A stretch of 25,500 bases of DNA, from assembly GCA_004554395.1 (NCBI GenBank), contig SFMP01000153.1:1-25500 (forward strand). Reading direction: 5' to 3'. Below are positions 1-6,285 of the stretch, one piece after another. Within the stretch, counting starts at the first letter, position 1, and each line of letters opens with the position of its first letter. Below the pieces are notes generated by a model, which did no database searches, was not told where the DNA came from, and saw nothing but the letters and a program-made list of their open reading frames with translations. The position numbers were made by a program, and so were the translations under genes. This DNA is from Myxococcales bacterium. GTDB taxonomy: Bacteria > Myxococcota_A > Bradymonadia > UBA4248.

Positions 1-113
1 AGCGCACTTTTGTCGCACGAGCTATCGAGCGCGATATCGGGCACGTCGACGACGGCGCTATCGAGCGCACTTTTGTCGCACGAGCTATCGAGCGCGATAT
101 CGGGCACGTCGAC
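1..113. repeat. 63-bp in-frame tandem repeat (21 residues)
   Basis: The sequence beginning AGCGCACTTTTGTCG at position 1 starts again at position 64, giving a period of 63 bp. The two copies are almost identical. Read on the minus strand the unit encodes 21 residues containing VDVPDIALDSSCDKSALDSA in the zinc-ribbon/GYF protein. The array may continue to the left of the window. Confidence 0.85.
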
Positions 114-1862
114 CGATTTGTCTTGGTCGGCGTCTTGCGATTTATCTTGCGAATCGACGGGCGCTTTATCGTCTTTGCCATCGGAAGAATCTTTGGCAGT
201 GACCACGGGCAAAACACTGCTTTCGAGGTCGATATGCGGCAACGAAGCTTCGTTCAATTCGTCGTCGGCGTTGAATTTCGAATCCGAATTTAATGCTGCA
301 TCGATGCGCCCCATCTGATCAGAATTCGACATCATGCTGTTATCGTCGAATGAAATAGCAGCAAGCGACATTTCGGATTCGCTACGCTCGACGATCGAGG
401 GCAAATTCGTCTTCGACGAGAGCCAATCGCTCATGCTAGCGTCGGTTTCGGAGCAGGCAATGTCTTTCGATGGTGGCGCCGAGCTATTGAGTAAATCGCC
501 AAAATCTTCTTTGAAATCGTTGAATTGATCGCGTTCGCCTTCGGCCGCGCCAGAACTCGTCGCGTCGATCGCTTTGGAATCGGCAGAATTTGCCGAATGT
601 GTCGCGTCGATCGCTTTGGCGACATCGCTTTTGGCGCTTTTGTCGAGTTTTTCTTTGTCGCCGGCAAGTGTGTCTTTGGGGTTAGGGGCAAGAGAGGCGA
701 TAGCGGGTGCGACGGCCTCGGCAGATTTCGAAGCGGTCGTATCGGCGATGCGTTTGAGCCCTGCAAATCGCGGCAACGCGCTTTCGCCCTTTTTATCGGT
801 TGGCTTGGTTTGGGCAGATTTTGGCGTGCTGAAGATCGAGGCGATGCCTGGGGCGGGTTTTGAACTCGAACCGAAGGCACTGATGCCCGGTTTTGCGCCA
901 GCCCCGAGTTTCGACGACGGACTGAGTATGCTCGGCAAAGGTTTGGAACTGCCAGCCCCCAAGATACTGGGCAACGATTTGGCGCTTTTTGCCGCCTCGG
1001 CGATGGCTTCGTCGACTTTTGAGCAATCGCTTTTTGTGCCTTGTTTGGCATCTGTATCGAGTTCGCCCAACTTCGTGGCGGGTAAATCGTCGAGTGCGCT
1101 CAAAATCGCATCGGGCGTCGACATCTTCGTCGATTCTTCGTCGTCGAGCGATTGGAACGAGAAAAACGGCGAAACGGCACCGACTTTTGTCGTATCATCG
1201 CAGGCCTCGTCGATATCCGAATCGAGGTCGTTTTCGGCTTTGACGAGCGAATCGAGTGCGGGCATGGCTTGGTGCGTCGGCGCCTCGTGAGACAAATTTG
1301 TCTCGGTTTTGAGGCGTTGTTTGAGACTGGCCAAATCGGGCGACGACGTACGCGCGGTGCGCGGGCTCGAGGTCAGCAAACGCGCCCCCGATTTGCCGCC
1401 AAAAAGCGGCGGCAGGCTAGAATCGGATTTGCGCGGCGCGGGCATGGGCGGAGGCGGCGGCATCAAAATCGACGAAGCAAACGGCTCGACCTCGATCGCA
1501 GGTTTCCAGCCGTCGAGCGCCCGACACCAAACGTGGCAACTTTCGCTAATATCTTTCAAATCGCCCGTAAACAAGGCGATGAGTTCGTCTTCGCCATAGG
1601 GCCCGTGGCTCGTACCGTCGAACGAATAATACCACGCGGCATCGTTGGCGGCGCGGCGTGGCGTGTTGAGCGTCGTCGCATGCCATTTGCTGAGATTCGA
1701 AGGCGCCGAAGTTTCTGCAACATCTTTCGCATCTGTTTTAGGAATCACCGAAGATTCACCTTTGTGGCCGCATTTTATGCACGTATATCGGATGGTGTTC
1801 TTCGTAATTTTTTCGTCGGGATAGCTCATCGAGGTGTGGCATTTTTCGCAAACGAAACGCAT
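1..1862 (-). CDS. Zinc-ribbon + GYF_2 domain protein, C-terminus beyond window
   Basis: The frame is open from ATG 1862-1860 to the left edge (about 620 codons, no stop), so the gene is partial. Residues 1-33 form an MJ0042-type zinc ribbon with CxxC pairs at 5-8 and 28-31. Residues ~76-125 match a GYF_2 (DUF4339) domain: WYY start, then HGPYGEDEL, then a W-containing end. The rest is a long low-complexity Ser/Asp/Ala/Lys-rich linker with no recognisable fold, ending at the edge in a 21-residue tandem repeat. Family knowledge: zinc ribbon plus GYF_2 is common at the N-terminus of large myxobacterial-type proteins, where it probably mediates protein contacts; the catalytic part, if any, would lie further along. 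A weak RBS (AAAGGG) precedes the ATG. Several longer frames on the other strand are shadows of this biased sequence. Function unknown. Confidence 0.8.
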   Translation of the reverse strand, partial: MRFVCEKCHTSMSYPDEKITKNTIRYTCIKCGHKGESSVIPKTDAKDVAETSAPSNLSKWHATTLNTPRRAANDAAWYYSFDGTSHGPYGEDELIALFTGDLKDISESCHVWCRALDGWKPAIEVEPFASSILMPPPPPMPAPRKSDSSLPPLFGGKSGARLLTSSPRTARTSSPDLASLKQRLKTETNLSHEAPTHQAMPALDSLVKAENDLDSDIDEACDDTTKVGAVSPFFSFQSLDDEESTKMSTPDAILSALDDLPATKLGELDTDAKQGTKSDCSKVDEAIAEAAKSAKSLPSILGAGSSKPLPSILSPSSKLGAGAKPGISAFGSSSKPAPGIASIFSTPKSAQTKPTDKKGESALPRFAGLKRIADTTASKSAEAVAPAIASLAPNPKDTLAGDKEKLDKSAKSDVAKAIDATHSANSADSKAIDATSSGAAEGERDQFNDFKEDFGDLLNSSAPPSKDIACSETDASMSDWLSSKTNLPSIVERSESEMSLAAISFDDNSMMSNSDQMGRIDAALNSDSKFNADDELNEASLPHIDLESSVLPVVTAKDSSDGKDDKAPVDSQDKSQDADQDKSVDVPDIALDSSCDKSALDSAVVDVPDIALDSSCDKSA

Positions 1863-1972
1863 ATCTAACCCTTTAAGATTTGTGGATTCGCGCCAAGCGC
1901 AGCGTGAAAACGTGTCAAATCGACCGCATTGTCGCCCCCTCCCCCTTCGGCGCACAATCGGCGTAAAACGAT

Positions 1973-1996
1973 AAATGTGGACATGCTATCACATTT
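1973..1996. promoter_or_regulatory. 24-bp inverted repeat upstream of the zinc-ribbon gene
   Basis: AAATGTG (1973-1979) and CACATTT (1990-1996) are perfect 7-bp arms around a 10-base spacer, 110 bases upstream of the ATG at 1862. The shape resembles a CRP/FNR operator, but the spacer is two bases too long for the CRP consensus. An operator for a dimeric regulator is possible; the factor is unknown. Confidence 0.35.
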
Positions 1997-2075
1997 CCGT
2001 GCGAATGCCCAAATAATGCGCTTCTTCAGACGCCCGATGTTGCATTTTTTAGGAATGGCGGCCGTTTTTTTCGCC

Positions 2076-2221
2076 GGCTATGCCGCTGGCATACGCCGAC
2101 GGCTCCGGCTATGTGCTCGTTTCACTGCGCGCATACGCCGTCGCTTTTTTTCGCCGGCTATGTGCTCACTTCGTTGCGCGCATACGCCGTCGTCGGTGCC
2201 TATCGCCGTTGGCGATACGGC
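2076..2221 (+). repeat. Cluster A of bulged hairpins (four copies)
   Basis: Four imperfect palindromes lie head to tail at 2076-2097, 2107-2139, 2156-2188 and 2198-2221. Each begins G[G/C]C-TA and ends TA-C-G[G/C]C, so the outer three base pairs and the TA pairs match while one C on the 3' side is unpaired. The inner stems and loops differ: two copies share TATGTGCTC...GCGCATACGCC, one has TATGCC/GGCATA, one has TATCGCC/GGCGATA. The same family recurs at 12290-12439 and 23057-23170. The remainder of the gap 1863-2312 shows no convincing coding sequence. Confidence 0.8.
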
Positions 2222-2238
2222 CCGATGACATTGAAATC

Positions 2239-2266
2239 TTGCCAAAGGCGATTGATGTGCGATTAT
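2239..2266 (+). promoter_or_regulatory. Candidate sigma70-type promoter for the PBP4 gene
   Basis: TTGCCA (2239-2244, 5 of 6 to TTGACA) and GATTAT (2261-2266, 4 of 6 to TATAAT) are separated by 16 bases. Transcription would start near 2273, giving a ~40-base leader before GTG 2313. This is a pattern match only. Confidence 0.4.
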
Positions 2267-2312
2267 CGCAGTAGGATTTTTGGCGTGATAGGCGCTAATG
2301 GAGGACAAATCG

Positions 2313-4571
2313 GTGGAGCATCTAAGGGCAGTTCGCGGCGTCGCGGTGAGTTTGATTTTGGGCATTTGTGCGATGGGGCACAGTGCCTTGGCGCAGGATG
2401 CTCCGAAACTGCGCACGATTGAGCGGCAACGCGTCGAAAATGTGCCTGCGCCGCGCGTCGATGCGCAGGTGCAAGCGGCGGCTGTGCTCGATACGATTGC
2501 AAAAGACGATGCGGGAAGCGTAGCGGCGAAGTCGGGTGCGGCGCAAGCGGCGGCAGTAGATTTGCCGCGGTCGGATATTGCGCTACCACAGCTTGCGCCG
2601 TTGACGAAAGATGCGAAACAGAAGCTCGCCCAATCGGTTCAGGCGGCGATGAAAGCCAAGGCCGTGCGGCAAACGACGATTGGGATGCAAGTCGTCGATC
2701 TCGATACGGGCGAGGTCGTCTATGCGAAACAAGCAGAAAAGTATCTCAAACCGGCGTCGAACACGAAGTTGGTGACGACGGCGGCGGCGCTTGGGATTTT
2801 GGGTCCCGATCATCAGTTTGAATCGGCGTTGTTGGCGCGCGGAAAAGTCAAAGATGGCGTCGTCAATGGCGATTTGCAGTTGCACATCGATCACGATTTT
2901 ACTTGGTCGACGCGGTTTTATAATACGGGCGACACGCCGATGGTCGGTCTCGTGCAGCAACTCAAAGCGGCTGGAATCAAGAAGATTACGGGGAATTTGA
3001 TCGTTTCGGGCTATGTCGTCTATGGCGGCATGGCGACGAATACGTTGTCGACGACGGCGCATTTACAGAGCGCGGCGCGGCAATTTGCGGCGATAATGAA
3101 GAAGAACGGGATCGCCTATAAGGGACTCGTGGTGCGGCAATCGGCAAAGCGCGAGGGCGCCCCTCTTGCCACCTGGAAATCGCCCGTACTCGCTCAGGCC
3201 ATCGTTCCGCTCAACCGCGTGAGCCACAATGAATACGCCGATATGTTGCTCTTAGCCATTGCGGCTAAGAATGGGAAGAATACGTATGAAGCGGGCGCAA
3301 AAGCCGAGTTGGCATGGTTAGAATCGATAGGGATCGAGACGAAAAACGTGCGTTTGAACGATGGATCGGGGCTTTCGCACGATAACCGCGTGAGCCCGAA
3401 GATGCTCACCGATCTGACAGCATGGGTATTGAAGGAATCGTCGTTTGGTCGCGAATGGGCGGCATCGCTTTCGATATCGGGATATGATGGGACGTATGGG
3501 GGGCGGCTTGCGAACGACGATGGAAAAGGGCGCGTTTATGCGAAATCGGGGACTTTGCGCGACGTCATTTCGGGGTCTGGTTTTTTCGTCAATCGCTACG
3601 ATGGGCATACGTATGCGTTTTCGGTCATCGTCAATGGGAGTCGCAATCGCAAATTGACGCGTCAGGCGATCGATCGCATGGTCATGCCGTTTTTGGGGAA
3701 TTTTAGGTCGGTGCAACGCGTGGCGGCGCCCGTGTTTTCATCGTATCGCAAAGAAGCCGATGGTCGCGTCGTCGCGCGTTGGAATCCGGTGGCGAAGGCG
3801 ACGGGGTATCGGGTTTATTCGAGTGTCGATGGGGCACATTGGAGCGTTGCCGCCGAAACGAAAGATACTGTGCTCATCATGCCCGATAGTGCACGGCACT
3901 TGCGTTTGAGTGCCGTTTTGCCCGATGGCGCCGAAAGTGCGCCATCGCTCATCTATAGCTATCGACCAGGGGAGCGTTCGATGGCGATCGTCGAAATGGC
4001 GCAGTGCCGTTCAGACGAAGCGATGCGCCCTGCGTCGCATTTCGTGTCGCACGAAATGCCGCTGGCGCAGTTCGTGGGCGATTCGTGGGGCGTGTTTACG
4101 ACGTCTCAGAGCGTCGACAATGCCCAAGGTGCGTTGTTCCATACTGTCGCTTGCCAAGGAAAGATGGCGTGGAACGACGAGGCTTATCGCCGCGCGATCG
4201 ATGCGAAGATGCCGATTATCGTCGATGCAGTCGATGCACACCAAAGCACGCAGACGCAAGAGGCTTGCGATCCACGTCAAGGCAAAGTTTTGGGCTGTTA
4301 TGCAGAGGCGGTTGTGACGAAAGATAGGCGATTTGGGGATCGCCGCGAGAATCTTCGTTTGCGCAAAGCGGCAGGAACGGGATCTTCGCGCCCGTCGGCG
4401 ATTGGCATTTGGAAAGGGGCAAAATCGGTCGGCAATATGGCCGATGCGACGGTGATGGCTCGCGAAAAATCCGCCAACGGTAGCGATTTGGCCATCGTCG
4501 GGATCGATTTGCAAGCGCTCGATAGCCAGAAGGCCTTGCAGGCGGCCTGGAAATTAGTCGGAAACGATTAA
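2313..4571 (+). CDS. dacB: PBP4-type D-alanyl-D-alanine carboxypeptidase/endopeptidase with C-terminal extension
   Basis: Peptidase S13 family (low-molecular-mass class C PBP), which trims or cleaves peptidoglycan peptide cross-links in the periplasm. I chose GTG 2313 because GGAGGA (2300-2305) sits 7 bases before it; ATG 2298, five codons upstream, overlaps that site and has no RBS of its own. From the GTG the protein has 752 residues: a signal peptide to ~27 (SALAQDA), the active-site SxxK at S149-K152 (PASNTKLV), the SxN motif at S304-H-N306, and the KSG triad at K411 (YAKSGTL). The spacing between the first two motifs is about 90 residues shorter than in E. coli PBP4. A fibronectin-III-like segment (~470-550) follows, then ~200 residues I cannot assign (three Cys, W-rich). 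Family members usually have 450-500 residues, so the C-terminal third is extra. The gene is convergent with add. Confidence 0.9.
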   Translation: MEHLRAVRGVAVSLILGICAMGHSALAQDAPKLRTIERQRVENVPAPRVDAQVQAAAVLDTIAKDDAGSVAAKSGAAQAAAVDLPRSDIALPQLAPLTKDAKQKLAQSVQAAMKAKAVRQTTIGMQVVDLDTGEVVYAKQAEKYLKPASNTKLVTTAAALGILGPDHQFESALLARGKVKDGVVNGDLQLHIDHDFTWSTRFYNTGDTPMVGLVQQLKAAGIKKITGNLIVSGYVVYGGMATNTLSTTAHLQSAARQFAAIMKKNGIAYKGLVVRQSAKREGAPLATWKSPVLAQAIVPLNRVSHNEYADMLLLAIAAKNGKNTYEAGAKAELAWLESIGIETKNVRLNDGSGLSHDNRVSPKMLTDLTAWVLKESSFGREWAASLSISGYDGTYGGRLANDDGKGRVYAKSGTLRDVISGSGFFVNRYDGHTYAFSVIVNGSRNRKLTRQAIDRMVMPFLGNFRSVQRVAAPVFSSYRKEADGRVVARWNPVAKATGYRVYSSVDGAHWSVAAETKDTVLIMPDSARHLRLSAVLPDGAESAPSLIYSYRPGERSMAIVEMAQCRSDEAMRPASHFVSHEMPLAQFVGDSWGVFTTSQSVDNAQGALFHTVACQGKMAWNDEAYRRAIDAKMPIIVDAVDAHQSTQTQEACDPRQGKVLGCYAEAVVTKDRRFGDRRENLRLRKAAGTGSSRPSAIGIWKGAKSVGNMADATVMAREKSANGSDLAIVGIDLQALDSQKALQAAWKLVGND

Positions 4572-4572
4572 A

Positions 4573-4607
4573 TTCGCACCCGCCCCCTCTTGATGGGAGG
4601 CGGCGAA
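4573..4607. terminator. Candidate shared terminator hairpin between dacB and add
   Basis: The convergent gap holds an imperfect hairpin: TTCGC...CCGCCCCC facing GGGAGGCGG...CGAA. On the minus strand (the end of add) it is followed by TTTAAT; on the plus strand the following tract is A/T-rich but has no T run. It is therefore a better terminator for add than for dacB. Confidence 0.45.
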
Positions 4608-4615
4608 TAGAAATA

Positions 4616-5737
4616 TCAATCGGGCATGGGGTCTTCGCCGATGCGGTCGATGGCGTATCGCGAAACGCCTTTCGATTCGACTTCGCTATGGAGTCCGTGT
4701 TTTTTCGAGACTTGTTCGAATTCGTCGAGGACGATGCGCATGACTTCTCGTTTTTTTCGGAACGGCATGAAAGCGGATTTGAACCCGTCGACGACGAGTC
4801 GTTTGACTTCATCGTAAGTGAGGTGGAAGATCTGGCACGCGAGCTTGAATTCATCGGTCATCGTCGTATCGGTGACGAGTCGATTGTCGGTGTTGAGCGT
4901 GCAACGGAGCCCGAAATCCATGTAGAACTTGAGCGGATGGTTTTCGATGGCATCGACGGCGCCAGTTTGGACGTTGCTCTTGAGGCAGATTTCGAGCGGG
5001 ATTCGGTGATCGTTGAGGTAGTTGAGGAGATCGCCGTTTTCGCGTAGTCGCGTGCCGTGCCCGATGCGGTGGGCGTTGCAATCGTGAATGGCTTGATGAA
5101 TCGATCGTGCGCCGTAGGCTTCGCCAGCGTGGACGGTCGAATTGAGGTTGTTTTTTCGGATAAAGGCAAAGGCTTCGGCGTGTTTTTCGGCGGGGTTATT
5201 GACTTCGCCACCGGCCAGGTCGAATCCGACGACGCCTTTATTCTTGAAGGCAACGGCTAGCTCGGCGAGTCGTAGCGAGCTTTGGGGGGGCATGTGCCGC
5301 ATAGCGCAGATGATTTGCCCACTCATGATGCCGTATTTTTTCTTTGCCTCTCGCAGGCCCGCGCCGACAGCCTCGACGATGACGGGCAACGACAAGCCCT
5401 CGCGTTGGTGCAGAATGGGGCTATAGCGCACTTCGATATAGCGGCAATTTTCGCGAGCGGCATCTTCGGCGAGTTCGAAGGCAACGCGCGTGAGTGCATC
5501 TTCGTCTTGTAGAACTTTGAGCGTGGTGTCGAAGACGCGCAAATAGCTTTCAAGGTTTTCGTGAATCCCGCCTATATTGAGGATTTGTTTGAGTCGATCG
5601 GGCTCGTCGGCGGGCAAAGGAATGTGGCGCTCGTGCGCCAAGTCGATGAGCGTTTCGATGCGCAACGAACCGTCGAGATGAACGTGAAGGTCTGTCTTAG
5701 GGATATCGTGCAAGAATGCATCAGTAATCGGGTTCAT
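4616..5737 (-). CDS. add: Adenosine deaminase
   Basis: 373 residues, normal length for the family; converts adenosine/deoxyadenosine to inosine/deoxyinosine in the cytoplasm for purine salvage. The TIM-barrel amidohydrolase metal and catalytic residues are all visible: H18 and H20 (DLHVHLDGS), H203 and catalytic E206 (HAGEA), H227 (HRIGHGTRL) and D284 (LNTDNR). The residue after the metal-binding Asp is Asn, where E. coli and animal ADA have Asp; NTDNRL is known in the actinobacterial-type ADA subgroup, so this is probably a subfamily trait and not a defect. The start ATG 5737 is fixed by a strong GAGGAGGA RBS a few bases upstream. The gene is monocistronic, with a candidate promoter at 5795-5823. 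Confidence 0.95.
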   Translation of the reverse strand: MNPITDAFLHDIPKTDLHVHLDGSLRIETLIDLAHERHIPLPADEPDRLKQILNIGGIHENLESYLRVFDTTLKVLQDEDALTRVAFELAEDAARENCRYIEVRYSPILHQREGLSLPVIVEAVGAGLREAKKKYGIMSGQIICAMRHMPPQSSLRLAELAVAFKNKGVVGFDLAGGEVNNPAEKHAEAFAFIRKNNLNSTVHAGEAYGARSIHQAIHDCNAHRIGHGTRLRENGDLLNYLNDHRIPLEICLKSNVQTGAVDAIENHPLKFYMDFGLRCTLNTDNRLVTDTTMTDEFKLACQIFHLTYDEVKRLVVDGFKSAFMPFRKKREVMRIVLDEFEQVSKKHGLHSEVESKGVSRYAIDRIGEDPMPD

Positions 5738-5794
5738 AGTGCTCCTCCTCGGTTGAAATGAGATGCGAAAGACCTCAAATAGGTCGTTCTATCC

Positions 5795-5823
5795 ACTTTA
5801 GAGCACGGGGGAGCGTTTTTCAA
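5795..5823 (-). promoter_or_regulatory. Candidate promoter for add
   Basis: Read on the minus strand: TTGAAA (-35, complement of 5818-5823), 17 bases, then TAAAGT (-10, complement of 5795-5800). The distance to the ATG at 5737 leaves a ~50-base leader ending in the GAGGAGGA ribosome binding site. Confidence 0.45.
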
Positions 5824-5836
5824 TCGAAAACGAACG

Positions 5837-5864
5837 ACGGCGACGCCGTTGCCGGTGTCGCCGT
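5837..5864. repeat. GC hairpin between add and the cysteine-rich gene
   Basis: ACGGCGAC (5837-5844) and GTCGCCGT (5857-5864) are perfect arms with a 12-base loop. The first arm is part of the 13-mer ACGGCGACGCCGT, which also occurs twice just after uvrA (15400 and 15448). There is no adjacent T run on either strand, so termination is uncertain; the minus-strand gene ending at 5895 lies 31 bases away. Confidence 0.6.
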
Positions 5865-5894
5865 TATCGATCGTCGTGCTACGATAGATGAGGA

Positions 5895-6285
5895 TTATTC
5901 TTGACTACCCTTTTCCATGACGCCTTGTGCGTCGCAAGCGGTGCCTGCTTCGTTGCAAGCATTTTTGCATTGTTTTGCATTGCTACCAGTAAAATGCCAA
6001 GTGTCGTTTGAGAACTTCGTGCATGTCGCAGTGTATTGGAATGAGACGAGACCCATGAGTTGCGATTCACAAACAGCCTTGCTCTCGCCATCCTTGCATG
6101 TGCTTTTATTGGGAATGCACGATGCAGCAACATCTGTAGCCGTGGCGCATGTTGAATCCATTTGAGCGCAGTCTATATTGACGAGTTTATACGATTCCTC
6201 GTTTTCTTTTTCACTGACATCCTCGCATGTCACGAGCTTGCCGCCTTCACATTTGTTCTCTGTCTCTTCTGTGCAAGCCGTTTTT
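5895..6285 (-). pseudogene. Displaced C-terminal segment of the cysteine-rich lipoprotein (frameshift)
   Basis: This minus-strand frame continues the cysteine-rich protein encoded upstream but is one base out of phase. It encodes about 128 residues with the same spacing as an internal module of the upstream protein: CEGGKLVTCED here against CENGKLVTCEN there, then matching SYKLV, STCATA, QYTATC and FSNDTWHF segments. Removing one A from the A5 run (T5 on the plus strand, 6281-6285) joins the frames into a single 896-residue protein, because 8586 to 5895 minus one base is an exact multiple of three. No RBS or credible own start is seen, so it is not an independent gene. It could be a true mutation, phase variation, programmed slippage or an assembly error. 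Confidence 0.75.

Noticed and set aside
574..1290. 238-codon plus-strand frame with Ser/Ala-rich product
   Set aside because: Shadow of the minus-strand linker; the minus strand has an uninterrupted frame linked to a zinc ribbon and GYF_2 domain.
4688..5047. 119-codon acidic plus-strand frame inside add
   Set aside because: Antisense to the add coding region that contains the D284 and H227 motifs; no RBS.
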